From Candidatus Puniceispirillum sp. (lineage in GTDB: Bacteria; Pseudomonadota; Alphaproteobacteria; Puniceispirillales; Puniceispirillaceae): a stretch of DNA of 64,000 nucleotides. The stretch is from NCBI GenBank assembly GCA_028383305.1, contig JAOEVD010000009.1, forward strand, positions 1-64,000, given 5' to 3'. Shown here in pieces: positions 7,905-17,036 of the stretch. A model generated the notes under the pieces. The model saw nothing but the letters and a program-made list of their open reading frames with translations, searched no databases and was not told the origin of the DNA. Numbering within the stretch: position 1 is the first letter of the stretch; every line of letters starts with the position of its first letter. Position numbers and translations under genes: made by a program.

Positions 7905-8981
7905 ATGAAAACTTATAAAATCGCCTCAATTCCGGGTGACGGAATTGGTGTTGAAGTGATTGATGCTGGCCTCCATGTTTTAGAGGCTCTTGCCGAGCGC
8001 GATGGCGGCTTCAAGCTTGATGTCACCAGTTTTGACTGGGGCAGCGATCGTTATAAGCGTGAAGGGACATTAATGCCTGCTGATGGCGCTGAAGATCTGC
8101 GCGATTTTGATGCGATTTTCTTTGGCGCGGTTGGTGCGCCTGATATTCCCGATCATCTGACGCTATGGGGTTTGCGGTTGAATATCTGCCAGCCGCTTGA
8201 TCAATATGCCAATGTGCGGCCAACGCGTATCTTGCCCGGAATCAAAAGCCCGCTTGCCGGTGTAACGGCAAAGGACCTTGATTGGGTGATTGTTCGCGAA
8301 AATTCCGAAGGTGAATATGCAGGTCAAGGTGGCCGCAGTCATCGTGGACAGCCGCATGAAATGGCAACGGATTTGGCTGTTTTTACGCGTGTTGGTGTGC
8401 AGCGTGTGATGCGCTATGCCTTTGAGTTGGCGCGCTCGCGGCCGCGTAAATTACTGACCGTTGTGACCAAGTCAAATGCCCAGCGTTATGGCATGGTGAT
8501 GTGGGATGAAATCGCCGCTGAAGTCGCAGCCGAATTTCCTGATGTGACATGGGATAAAATTCTTGTTGATGCGATGACGGTTCGAATGACAATGAAGCCG
8601 GAAAGTCTCGATACGATTGTGGCAACCAATCTTCATGCCGATATCCTGTCTGATCTGGCTGCGGCACTTGCTGGTTCAATCGGCGTTGCACCAACGGCCA
8701 ATCTGAATCCGGAACGCACCAGCCCGTCAATGTTTGAGCCGATTCACGGCTCAGCCTTTGACATTACCGGCAAAGGCATTGCTAATCCGGTTGCCACATT
8801 CTGGAGCGCATCAATGATGCTTGACCACATTGGCGAGACGGTTGCGGCGGAACGGCTGATGAAAGCCATCGAAGTGATCATGGCCAATCCTGATTTCCAT
8901 ACGCCTGATCTTGGCGGAACAGCCACAACGGATCAAGTGACCGCGGCGATCATTGATGTAATTCGCGCCCGCAATGATTAG
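7905..8981 (+). CDS. Tartrate / D-malate dehydrogenase (decarboxylating)
   Basis: Member of the isocitrate/isopropylmalate dehydrogenase family that oxidises and often decarboxylates tartrate or D-malate with NAD and a divalent metal. The 358 residues show the N-terminal IPGDGIGVEV motif, the substrate-loop WGLRLNICQPLDQYANVRP seen in TtuC/DmlA enzymes, VIVRENSEGEYAGQGG, the catalytic Lys in TVVTKSNAQRYG, metal ligands in the D-x3-D pattern LHADILSDLAAAL, and the NAD site EPIHGSAFDITGKG. It starts at an ATG after a GGGGGA-like site. It is a single-gene unit divergent from metY. D-malate and tartrate cannot be separated by eye, and LeuB is unlikely because the substrate loop differs. Confidence 0.88.
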   Translation: MKTYKIASIPGDGIGVEVIDAGLHVLEALAERDGGFKLDVTSFDWGSDRYKREGTLMPADGAEDLRDFDAIFFGAVGAPDIPDHLTLWGLRLNICQPLDQYANVRPTRILPGIKSPLAGVTAKDLDWVIVRENSEGEYAGQGGRSHRGQPHEMATDLAVFTRVGVQRVMRYAFELARSRPRKLLTVVTKSNAQRYGMVMWDEIAAEVAAEFPDVTWDKILVDAMTVRMTMKPESLDTIVATNLHADILSDLAAALAGSIGVAPTANLNPERTSPSMFEPIHGSAFDITGKGIANPVATFWSASMMLDHIGETVAAERLMKAIEVIMANPDFHTPDLGGTATTDQVTAAIIDVIRARND

Positions 8982-9196
8982 GGCCTGAAATGATTAGGGT
9001 ATTGTGACCAGCCTATACTGATCAAACTAAGATGATCGGACAAGAATATCGGGGGGTGACGGTAATGAGGCAATAACGTTGCCGTCTTGCTTTATTGTGA
9101 AAAATAACATGGTAGCATGATGGTGATTTTACCATTTTGCTGCCGGTTTTTGACCTGATGCCAAACAACCTTGATTAACTGATGAGGAAAAACATC

Positions 9197-9934
9197 ATGA
9201 CTCCAACAATTGAGCTATTAAAAGCACATCGGTCGATCCGGAAATTTGAGAATCGGCCAATTGCAAAAGATCTTTTGCATGAACTCATTCAAGCTGGTCA
9301 GGCCGTGGCGTCATCCAGCTTTTTACAGGCCGCAACGATCATTCGCATTAGTGATTCGGCAAAACGCGCCTCCTTGGCTGCCTTGGCCAATCATCAGCCC
9401 TACATTGAATCGGCGGCTGAGTTTTTGGTGTTTTGCGCCGACATGAATCGGGCGTCGCGCTGTTGTGATTGGTATGATGCCAAGGCCAATACCGGCTTTA
9501 CCGAACAATTTATCATCGCAACGGTTGATGCATCACTTGTTGCGCAAAATATTGTGGTGGCGGCTGAATCAGTCGGCCTTGGCATTTGCTATATCGGTGC
9601 CTTGCGCAATAATCCAGCCGAGGTGTCATCGCTTTTGGAACTGCCACAAAACACCTATCCAGTTTTTGGCCTTTGCCTTGGTTGGCCTGATCAAGACCCC
9701 GAAATCAAGCCACGTCTGCCGCTTGAGGTCGTGCTTCGTGAAAACGTCTATGGCGGTGATGTCGATCTTGATCGACTTTCCGATTATGATGATGTGATCC
9801 GTGCCTATTATCAAACGCGCACTGCTAATCAGAAATCACAAAGCTGGAGCGAGCAGATGGCGGGCATGCTAAGCAAGGAATCGCGGCCTCATATGCTTGG
9901 GTTTCTGAAAATGAGAGGTTTTTTGCAGAAATAA
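9197..9934 (+). CDS. NfsA-type NADPH flavin/nitroreductase
   Basis: FMN-binding oxygen-insensitive nitroreductase family; members reduce nitroaromatics, quinones or flavins with NADPH. The 245-residue protein begins with LLKAHRSIRKFENRPI (FMN-binding Arg cluster), has the family SVGLGICYIGALRNNP loop near residues 130-145 and the VFGLCLGWPDQDP segment typical of NfsA/Frp proteins. ATG at 9197 is preferred to ATG at 9182 because GAGGAAA lies just upstream. It stands alone between the dehydrogenase and the glutamate-synthase-like gene, with a 215-base upstream spacer in which I see no clear promoter. Physiological substrate unknown. Confidence 0.85.
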   Translation: MTPTIELLKAHRSIRKFENRPIAKDLLHELIQAGQAVASSSFLQAATIIRISDSAKRASLAALANHQPYIESAAEFLVFCADMNRASRCCDWYDAKANTGFTEQFIIATVDASLVAQNIVVAAESVGLGICYIGALRNNPAEVSSLLELPQNTYPVFGLCLGWPDQDPEIKPRLPLEVVLRENVYGGDVDLDRLSDYDDVIRAYYQTRTANQKSQSWSEQMAGMLSKESRPHMLGFLKMRGFLQK

Positions 9935-10026
9935 TCAATATGCAGTTATAAGTTCATGTTGTCGCCATCCTTGCATATTTGTGTCATTTTTGTTCGCTTG
10001 GGTTAAATTATTGATACGGAGTGATT

Positions 10027-11637
10027 ATGGATTACCTTTTTGGGAGATTTTCTCTAGTAACATATTCGGTATTAGGTTCCGCCGCGCTGGCTGCACTTAG
10101 TTTGGCTGATAAAGTGTTTTTAATTCCTGCTGCCGTTCTTGGGGTTTTGGGACTTCTAGGAATTTCAGATTACATGCAGAGAAAACGAGCCGTGCTTGGG
10201 AATTATCCGTTAATTGGTAGATTCAGATTTATTTTTGAGTCAATCCGTCCAGAGTTACGTCAATACTTTTGGGAGTCTGACACTGACGAACTTCCCTACT
10301 CAAGGAACCAACGCTCCATGGTTTACCAACGAGCAAAAGGCATAATGGCTACCCGGCCATTTGGCTCTGATCAGAATATGTATGCTGAGAACTATAACTG
10401 GCTAAATCACTCCTTGCTTCCATCACATATTGAATTAAAGGATTTTCGGGTTCGTGTTGGTGAAGGCGATAAAGCCTACGATGCGTCGGTGCTGAATATT
10501 TCGGGAACTAGCTTTGGCGCATTGTCGCCACCCGCTATTCAATCACTTTCAGCAGGTGCAAAGCTTGGTGGATTTGCTCATAATACAGGGGAGGGATCCT
10601 TATCGAAATATCATGAAGCTGGGGGTGGTGATACAATTTGGCAAATTTCAACAGGTTATTTTGGTTGTCGAACAGAAGACGGCCAATTTGACCCAGAGAA
10701 ATTCAGAGAGAAAGCTTCGTTGGATCAAGTGAAAATGATTGAGATAAAGCTTAGTCAGGGCGCAAAGCCTGGGCATGGTGGCATGCTAATGGCGCCAAAA
10801 GTAACGCCAGAAATTGCCGAGGCTAGAGGTGTGCCGGCCTACCAAGATGTGATCTCACCGTCAGGACACAGTGAGTTTTCAACGCCAAATGAATTGTTGG
10901 CCTTTGCGAGTAAGCTGCGTGACCTATCTGGAGGCAAACCTGTTGGAATCAAATTATGCATTGGCCATCCGTGGGAAATTATCGCAATAGTTAGGGCAAT
11001 GGTTGATAGCGGAGTAGTCCTCGATTTCATTACTGTTGACGGTTCTGAGGGTGGAACTGGAGCGGCGCCGGTCGAATTCACAGACAATATTGGCTCACCC
11101 CTCCGTGATGCGCTTATTTTTGTTGATAATTGTCTCCGTGGAGCTGGTTTGCGTGACCGTATAAAAATTGCTGCCTCGGCCAAAATTGTCAGCGCTTACG
11201 ATATTGTTAGGCACTGCGCCCTTGGTGCGGATTGGTGCAATATGGCGCGACCCTTTATGTTTGCGGTTGGGTGTATCCAAGCTCGTGACTGTGCGTCAAG
11301 CCGTTGCCCAAGCGGCGTGGCGACAATGGACCCAAAAAGGTACCGGGTCATTGACGTTGAAGACCGGGCAAAAAGAGTGTTCAATTTTCATAAAAATAGT
11401 GTAGAGGCGGTTGCGGAAATGTTAGAAGCCGCAGGTTTGCAGCATCCAAGTCAGTTGAACCGGCGTCATATTGTACGCAGAGTTTCAGCAAGCAAAATTT
11501 TACTTGCTGACCAAATATACCCCCGGGTTGAAATTAACGCGTTGATCGACGGCAAGGAAGTTGATGACCCTCGGCTTGCTGTTTATTGGAATCGAGTTGG
11601 CGGTAATAGTTTTCATCCGCAAGGGCCCGCTCATTAA
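10027..11637 (+). CDS. FMN-binding glutamate-synthase-family protein
   Basis: Resembles the FMN domain of the large glutamate synthase subunit without the glutaminase domain. A hydrophobic N-terminus (about residues 10-45) suggests one or two membrane segments. Core motifs include NTGEGSLSKYHEAG, GAKPGHGGML, VDGSEGGTGAAP and the three cysteines Cys416, Cys422 and Cys427 in GCIQARDCASSRC, matching the GltS [3Fe-4S] spacing. Family members are poorly characterised; they may use ammonia, accept electrons from an unknown donor, or act on another substrate. ATG at 10027 follows GGAG; GTG at 10021 is the alternative. Codons look more A/T-ended than in the flanking genes, which may signal separate origin. 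No gltD partner is adjacent. Confidence 0.82.
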   Translation: MDYLFGRFSLVTYSVLGSAALAALSLADKVFLIPAAVLGVLGLLGISDYMQRKRAVLGNYPLIGRFRFIFESIRPELRQYFWESDTDELPYSRNQRSMVYQRAKGIMATRPFGSDQNMYAENYNWLNHSLLPSHIELKDFRVRVGEGDKAYDASVLNISGTSFGALSPPAIQSLSAGAKLGGFAHNTGEGSLSKYHEAGGGDTIWQISTGYFGCRTEDGQFDPEKFREKASLDQVKMIEIKLSQGAKPGHGGMLMAPKVTPEIAEARGVPAYQDVISPSGHSEFSTPNELLAFASKLRDLSGGKPVGIKLCIGHPWEIIAIVRAMVDSGVVLDFITVDGSEGGTGAAPVEFTDNIGSPLRDALIFVDNCLRGAGLRDRIKIAASAKIVSAYDIVRHCALGADWCNMARPFMFAVGCIQARDCASSRCPSGVATMDPKRYRVIDVEDRAKRVFNFHKNSVEAVAEMLEAAGLQHPSQLNRRHIVRRVSASKILLADQIYPRVEINALIDGKEVDDPRLAVYWNRVGGNSFHPQGPAH

Positions 11638-11694
11638 CTGGACACGTTGCAACAGATTACGGGTTTAAAGACCGGTTTTAGGGGCCAGGATTTT

Positions 11695-12426
11695 ATGATT
11701 TTTGATTATGGCCTGTGTTTGCTCGCCGCTTTTCTGGCCTCGCTTGTTAGCGGGCTTGGTGGTTTTGGCGGTGGATTTATCATTGTATTGTTTTTGGCAC
11801 CGGTGGTGGGGCCAAAGGCGGTTATTCCACTTGTGGCCGCCTATGCTATTTTTGGCAATATCAGCCGGATTCTTGTTTATCGCCGCAATATTGATTGGCC
11901 GCTTGTTGGCCAATTTACCCTTGCGTCCTTGCCGGGGGTGTATATTGGGGCGAATGTTTTTGTCTGGATGAATGAGGCGATGCTTGGCGTGCTTCTTGGG
12001 CTGACATTGATCATCGCGGTGCCAATACGGCGTCTTTTGAAAAAATATGAATTTCGCTATGGCATAAAAACGATCATTGGATTTGGGTTTCTGTTTGGCA
12101 CGATTAGTGGCACTACCGCCGGATCAGGCATGTTTGTCATCGCTGGACTGTCAGGGCTTGGGCTTGGTGGGGTTGCGCTTCTTGGCACTGATGCGGCAAT
12201 CGGGTTGGTCAATGCAATTGCCCGTTCAGCAGCCTATTGGCGATTTGACAGCCTGCCGCGCGATATCTTTATTGCTGGCCTATTGATGGGGTTGGTCACA
12301 TTCCCGGGAACATGGATTGCCAGTCGCCTTGTCGCCATGATGGGAATGACGCTTCATAGTCTTTTGATCGAAGGGCTTATTATTGGCGGCGGCGTCTTTT
12401 TGATCTATCAGGCAAGTGGGCTATAG
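11695..12426 (+). CDS. TauE/SafE-family membrane transporter
   Basis: Putative anion exporter of the sulfite/sulfoacetate exporter family. The 243 residues are almost wholly hydrophobic, with about eight predicted membrane segments. The N-terminal half carries the family signature ASLVSGLGGFGGGFI and the C-terminal half repeats it weakly (GTISGTTAGSGMFVIAGLSGLG), reflecting the duplicated fold. ATG at 11695 is selected over an upstream start at 11647 because AGGA immediately precedes it and the membrane segment then begins directly. It follows the glutamate-synthase-like gene by 57 bases and may be cotranscribed. The substrate is not shown; sulfite or an organosulfonate is the family default. 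Confidence 0.82.
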   Translation: MIFDYGLCLLAAFLASLVSGLGGFGGGFIIVLFLAPVVGPKAVIPLVAAYAIFGNISRILVYRRNIDWPLVGQFTLASLPGVYIGANVFVWMNEAMLGVLLGLTLIIAVPIRRLLKKYEFRYGIKTIIGFGFLFGTISGTTAGSGMFVIAGLSGLGLGGVALLGTDAAIGLVNAIARSAAYWRFDSLPRDIFIAGLLMGLVTFPGTWIASRLVAMMGMTLHSLLIEGLIIGGGVFLIYQASGL

Positions 12427-12630
12427 ATTGGCAAGATGCGTTGCCGCCGCCGCTGGATTGGGTGCAATTTCTTGGCGGATCAAATCATCTGGTGGTGGGG
12501 TGAATTGCCAAAGCGCATTTGGCGTGATGCCGTCCATCGCGCTTTGGCCTTGCCAGACATCAAATAAATGATTGCGTAAGTGATCTAACGCATCCATCAC
12601 CGCCCCCAGCATTTGATCAGCTCTTTGCAA
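12421..12630 (-). CDS. Possible small protein or gene remnant
   Basis: A 69-codon frame starting at TTG, overlapping the end of the TauE gene by six bases. The sequence (for example DALDHLRNHLFDVWQGQ and PNALWQFTPPPDDLI) is protein-like in composition but I recognise no family, and there is no good ribosome site. It may be the C-terminal remnant of a lost gene. The rest of the 246-base spacer up to 12672 holds nothing I can identify. Confidence 0.25.
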   Translation of the reverse strand: MQRADQMLGAVMDALDHLRNHLFDVWQGQSAMDGITPNALWQFTPPPDDLIRQEIAPNPAAAATHLANL

Positions 12631-12672
12631 TGATTAATCTGTGACCAATCTGCTGGCGATTATGCTGCGGGC

Positions 12673-14748
12673 TTAATTCTTAAATGAAGCGAAATCAGAC
12701 TTGGTTTTTACCGCATCAAGAATCAGCTGGCTTGGTTGCCAGATATGCGGGTCTTCGGCTAAAACATCTTTCAAGCCAGCCAGAATTGCGGCCATGCCAA
12801 GCTGGTCGGCATAATGCATCAGCCCGCCACGCCAGCGCGGAAAGCCATAGCCAAGAACGCTTACCAGATCAATATCACTGGCGTTTTGTGCAATGGCTTC
12901 GAACAGGATATTGGCGCCTGCATTGATCATGGCCAGCACCAGCCTTTTGACAATATCGTCATCAGAAAAATGTCGGCGGGTGATGCCAGCATAATCGGCC
13001 TCGGCGACAATCAATGCATCGACCAAGGGATCGGTCGCAGCCTTGCCATCATTGGCATAGCTATACCAGCCAAGGCCGGTTTTGCGGCCAAGCCGGCCAG
13101 CCTCAACCATCTTGTCGGCAATCTGGACATAGGTTCGGTTTGGATCGCGGCTGGCATCTTGGCGACGCCGGTTGGCAAAGGCGATATCAAGGCCTGACAT
13201 ATCTTGTGCTTCATAAGGCCCCATCGCATAGCCAAAGCCGGTCATAGCTTTGTCGATTTGTGAAGGTGTCGCGCCATGAAGCAACAAAAGATCGGCCGCC
13301 TCGCGATAGCGCGCCAAAATCCGGTTGCCGATAAATCCGTCACATACCCCCGCCACGACCGGGATTTTTCCAAGCTGTTTGGCAAGCCTGAATCCGCAGG
13401 CAAGCGCGGTTGGCGCGCTGGCATCGCCCTTGATGATTTCCAGCAGTTTCATGATATGGGCTGGCACAAAAAAATGCAGCCCAATAAGCCTTGATGGATC
13501 ATCAAGTGCAGCGGCAATCACATTGATATCAAGATAGGAAGTGTTGCTTGCCAGAATGGCATTTGCCGACATCACCTCTTGCAGCTTTTGAAATACTGTT
13601 ATTTTGACAGCGATATCTTCAAACACGGCTTCGATGGCAATCTGGGCATTGGCGGCGCTGGCAAATTCAGTTGAAACGCTGTAGCACGACCGCATCTCAT
13701 CCACCTTTTGCGCCCCGATCAGGCCGCGTTTCACCCCAGCCTCGATCAAGCTTTCGGCGCGCGCAGCCGCCTGTTTTGCTGCCGCTTCATTGGTTTCAAT
13801 CGTTACCGTGGTGATGCCGGCGCGAACAAGCGCATGTGCAATTCCCGACCCCATTGTGCCGCCCCCAACAACAACCGCCTGATTAATGATCTTTGGCATA
13901 TGGTTGGCAAGCGCGGCGGGTGCTTTGGCACCGCGTTCAGCAAAGAAAAGATGGCGCAATGCCTTTGCCTGTTCAGATTGCCGAAGCGCAAGAAAACAAT
14001 CACGTTCGGCGGCCATGCCTTCAGCAAAATTTGTATGGCTTGTTAGGCTAACCAATTCGGTTGCTTTGACCGGCGCAATTTGGCCTTTGGCGCGGCGCGT
14101 GAGGCCAGTATTGCTTTTTGCCAGCACGGCTTCATCCAATCTCGGGTTTGGCAATTGACGAACCGGCCTTGCCGCGGCGAGATCGGCTGGCGTGATCGCA
14201 CGGGCGGCCTGCATCGGATCGGCATCAATAAGGTCAAGGAGCCCAACCTCAAGACCGGCCTTGGCAGAGATGGATTTGCCGCTTGTGATCATTTCCAATG
14301 CGGCGGCAAAGCCAATCAGGCGCGGCAAACGCTGCGTTCCACCAGCCCCGGGAACAATGCCAAGCAAAACTTCGGGAAGGCCAAGTTGTGCCTTCGGGCT
14401 GGCAATGCGATAGCGGCAAGCCAAGGCAAGTTCCAACCCGCCACCAAGAGCAGCACCATTGATCACGGCAACCCAAGGTATGTCTGACACTTCGATCATG
14501 GCAAGAACATCAGGCAAATGCGGGGCAATTGGTGGCGCATCAAATTCGCGCGCATCACCACCGGCAGCAAAGATTGTTTCACTTCCGATCAGCATAACAC
14601 GTTCAAGACCGGTTGTGGCCTGAATTGCCAGCATCGCATCATGCAGTCCCTGACGAACCGCCAGATTGATGGCATTGACAGGCGGGTTGGCAAGCTCGAC
14701 AAAAAACATCTTGTCATCGCAATCATCGCGCCAGAATTTTACTGTCAT
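12673..14748 (-). CDS. Bifunctional enoyl-CoA hydratase / 3-hydroxyacyl-CoA dehydrogenase
   Basis: Catalyses hydration of 2-enoyl-CoA and NAD-dependent oxidation of the 3-hydroxyacyl-CoA, two steps of beta-oxidation. The 691 residues hold a crotonase domain (about 1-190) with GGGLELALACRYRIA and PEVLLGIVPGAGGTQRLPRL, including the two catalytic glutamates, then a Rossmann domain from about residue 290 (VVGGGTMGSGIAHALV) with SNTSYLDI and the catalytic His in GLHFFVPAHIMKLLE, and two C-terminal 3HCDH domains. ATG at 14748 is chosen because AGAAAGGAAC precedes it; the 45 upstream codons look non-native. A second fusion of the same architecture lies at 30718-32655. Neighbours PaaG-like isomerase and PcaF-like thiolase suggest use in degradation of an aromatic or dicarboxylic acid. 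Confidence 0.9.
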   Translation of the reverse strand: MTVKFWRDDCDDKMFFVELANPPVNAINLAVRQGLHDAMLAIQATTGLERVMLIGSETIFAAGGDAREFDAPPIAPHLPDVLAMIEVSDIPWVAVINGAALGGGLELALACRYRIASPKAQLGLPEVLLGIVPGAGGTQRLPRLIGFAAALEMITSGKSISAKAGLEVGLLDLIDADPMQAARAITPADLAAARPVRQLPNPRLDEAVLAKSNTGLTRRAKGQIAPVKATELVSLTSHTNFAEGMAAERDCFLALRQSEQAKALRHLFFAERGAKAPAALANHMPKIINQAVVVGGGTMGSGIAHALVRAGITTVTIETNEAAAKQAAARAESLIEAGVKRGLIGAQKVDEMRSCYSVSTEFASAANAQIAIEAVFEDIAVKITVFQKLQEVMSANAILASNTSYLDINVIAAALDDPSRLIGLHFFVPAHIMKLLEIIKGDASAPTALACGFRLAKQLGKIPVVAGVCDGFIGNRILARYREAADLLLLHGATPSQIDKAMTGFGYAMGPYEAQDMSGLDIAFANRRRQDASRDPNRTYVQIADKMVEAGRLGRKTGLGWYSYANDGKAATDPLVDALIVAEADYAGITRRHFSDDDIVKRLVLAMINAGANILFEAIAQNASDIDLVSVLGYGFPRWRGGLMHYADQLGMAAILAGLKDVLAEDPHIWQPSQLILDAVKTKSDFASFKN

Positions 14749-15009
14749 GTTGTTCCTTTCTGGCTGGTTGGGTGCGGGTGATGGGGTGCCGCGTTTACAA
14801 TTGGGGAATGCATAGCAAGGCCATGCTGTGACAATCATCCAAGAAACCGGCAAATGGCCTGCCAGAATGCTTGCGAAGACCATGTTTGATCATGCAAGAT
14901 TATGCCGCTGCGACAAAGAATTGTTTTCAATTTTTCATAAAAAAGGATCGGGTCATCATTTAGCCGCCATGCCGGAACCCGATCAGGAAACATCAAAGGA
15001 TAAGCCAAG

Positions 15010-15789
15010 ATGAGCGATGTGATCATTGTCGAGAAAATGGATCAATGGATCAAAATTACCTTGAACCGGCCAGAACGATTGAATGCGTTGAATGTCGAAA
15101 TGCATCTTGCGTTTCGCGCCGCCCTAGAGGCGGTTGGTGATGCGCGCGCGGTTTTGATTACCGGTGCCGGGCGCGGCTTTTGCGCTGGTCAGGATCTTGG
15201 CGAACGCAATCCGGATAATGGTCATTGGCCGCCTGATCTTGGCCAGACTTTAAATGATTATTTCAACCCGCTGGTGCGGCTTATCACCAATTTGCCGATG
15301 CCGGTTATCTGTGCAGTAAACGGCGTTGCGGCGGGTGCTGGTGCTAATCTGGCCTTGGCATGTGATGTGGTTTTGGCGGCTGATACAGCGCGCTTTATTC
15401 AAGCATTTTCTAAAATTGGGCTTGTGCCTGATGCTGGTGGAAGCTGGATTTTGCCGCGGCGTCTTGGCATGGCGCGGGCGATGGGTTTGGCCTTGACCGG
15501 CGCGCCGCTTATGGCACCACAGGCTGCTGAATGGGGGCTGATCTGGAAAAGCTATGATGCCGCCGATCTGATGCCCGAAGCCCATGCGCTTGCCGCCGAA
15601 TTTGCCGCCGGCCCGACCATGGCCTATGCCGGCACCAAAAGCTTGATGAAGCGTGCCGCCAATCATGATTTTGACGCGCATCTGGATGATGAGGCGGCGA
15701 TGCAGCAGGCTTGTGGCCGGTCGGATGATTATGCCGAAGGAGTGCGGGCGTTTCTAGCCAAACGTCCAGCAGAATTTACTGGTAAATAA
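15010..15789 (+). CDS. PaaG-like enoyl-CoA hydratase/isomerase
   Basis: Closest by eye to PaaG, the 1,2-epoxyphenylacetyl-CoA isomerase of the phenylacetate pathway. It is 259 residues long and shares GAGRGFCAGQDLGERN, YFNPLVRLI, PVICAVNGVAAGAGANLALACD, FSKIGLVPDAGGSW with the catalytic Asp, and the C-terminal FLAKRPAEFTGK with PaaG. It begins at ATG after AAGGA. It converges with the 3-oxoadipyl-CoA-type thiolase gene across seven bases. The other phenylacetate genes (paaABCDE, paaK, paaZ) are not in this window, so either they are elsewhere or this enzyme serves another ring-opening or beta-oxidation route. Confidence 0.82.
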   Translation: MSDVIIVEKMDQWIKITLNRPERLNALNVEMHLAFRAALEAVGDARAVLITGAGRGFCAGQDLGERNPDNGHWPPDLGQTLNDYFNPLVRLITNLPMPVICAVNGVAAGAGANLALACDVVLAADTARFIQAFSKIGLVPDAGGSWILPRRLGMARAMGLALTGAPLMAPQAAEWGLIWKSYDAADLMPEAHALAAEFAAGPTMAYAGTKSLMKRAANHDFDAHLDDEAAMQQACGRSDDYAEGVRAFLAKRPAEFTGK

Positions 15790-15796
15790 GCCATGA

Positions 15797-16999
15797 TTAG
15801 GCGGCTTCGATAATCATCGCAACGCCTTGCCCAACGCCAACACACATGGTGCAAAGCGCATAACGCCCACCGCGGCGGCGCAATTCATAGGCTGCGGTCA
15901 GAACCAGCCGCGCCCCCGACATGCCAAGCGGATGACCAATTGCAATGGCACCGCCATTCGGGTTGACATGGGCAGCATCATCGGCAACGCCAAGCTCGCG
16001 AAGACAGGCAAGCCCCTGTGCGGCAAAGGCTTCGTTAATTTCGATCACATCCATATCATCAATGCGAAGTCCGGCCATGCCAAGCGCCTTTTGGGTTGCT
16101 GGCACTGGCCCAATGCCCATCACCCGCGGCGGCACACCGGCTGCGGCGATGGCCACAATCCGCGCCATTGGTGTCAATCCATGCGTGGCAAGACCATTGG
16201 CCGATGCCAGCAACAGCGCCGCCGCCCCATCATTGACGCCTGACGCATTGCCAGCGGTTACGGTCATGCCGTCACCATTAACCCCCTTGAGGGCGGCAAG
16301 CTGTTCGGGTTTGGTGCTGGGGCGCGGATGCTCGTCAGTATCAACGATCACCGGATCACCACGGCGTTGTGGGATCATAACAGGGGTGATTTCATCGGCA
16401 AATTTTGCGGCGGCATGCGCGGCCGCCCAGCGTTGCTGTGACCGAAGCGCAAAAGCATCTTGGTCGGCGCGGCTGATATCATAATCAAGCGCCACATGAT
16501 CGGCTGTTTCAGGCATTGAATCAACGCCATAAGCCGCCTTCATCGCCGGATTAACAAATCGCCAGCCAATTGTGGTGTCATAGATTTCGGCCTTGCGGCC
16601 AAACGCCGTTTCTGATTTCGGCAGAATAAAGGGCGCACGGCTCATGCTTTCCACCCCGCCAGCAATTGCCAGATGGTAATCGCCGGCACGAATGCCGCGT
16701 GCGACATTGGCAACAGCGTCCATGCCCGATGCACAAAGCCGGTTAATGGTGCTGGCCGGCACGGTAACGGGTAATCCAGCCAAAAGCGTCGCCATGCGGG
16801 CAACATTGCGATTATCTTCACCAGCCTGATTGGCCGCGCCAAACACCACTTCGTCGATTGCGCCTTGGTCAAGGTCTGGATAGCGCGCAACAAGCGCCTT
16901 GATCACATGCGCTGCCAGATCATCTGGCCGTAACGATGATAGCGCCCCGCCAAAGCGGCCAATGGGGGTTCTAACGGCATCACAGATAAAAGCGTCCAT
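15797..16999 (-). CDS. 3-oxoadipyl-CoA thiolase-type acetyltransferase
   Basis: Thiolase cleaving a 3-oxoacyl-CoA with CoA to acetyl-CoA plus a shortened acyl-CoA; in the 3-oxoadipyl-CoA enzymes (PcaF/PaaJ) the products are succinyl-CoA and acetyl-CoA. The 400 residues match that subgroup: FICDAVRTPIGRFGGALSS, AGEDNRNVARM, the acylated Cys in TINRLCASGMDAV, IGWRFVNPAMKAAYGVDSM, NEAFAAQG, the catalytic His in GHPLGMSGARL and Cys in CTMCVGVGQG. ATG at 16999 fits PcaF starts; 16 upstream codons are discarded. It lies 37 bases downstream of livF on the same strand and is probably the last gene of the transporter operon. Confidence 0.88.
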   Translation of the reverse strand: MDAFICDAVRTPIGRFGGALSSLRPDDLAAHVIKALVARYPDLDQGAIDEVVFGAANQAGEDNRNVARMATLLAGLPVTVPASTINRLCASGMDAVANVARGIRAGDYHLAIAGGVESMSRAPFILPKSETAFGRKAEIYDTTIGWRFVNPAMKAAYGVDSMPETADHVALDYDISRADQDAFALRSQQRWAAAHAAAKFADEITPVMIPQRRGDPVIVDTDEHPRPSTKPEQLAALKGVNGDGMTVTAGNASGVNDGAAALLLASANGLATHGLTPMARIVAIAAAGVPPRVMGIGPVPATQKALGMAGLRIDDMDVIEINEAFAAQGLACLRELGVADDAAHVNPNGGAIAIGHPLGMSGARLVLTAAYELRRRGGRYALCTMCVGVGQGVAMIIEAA

Positions 17000-17036
17000 G
17001 TCAAAATCCAATCTAGCAATCCGGCCGTTACAGGGG

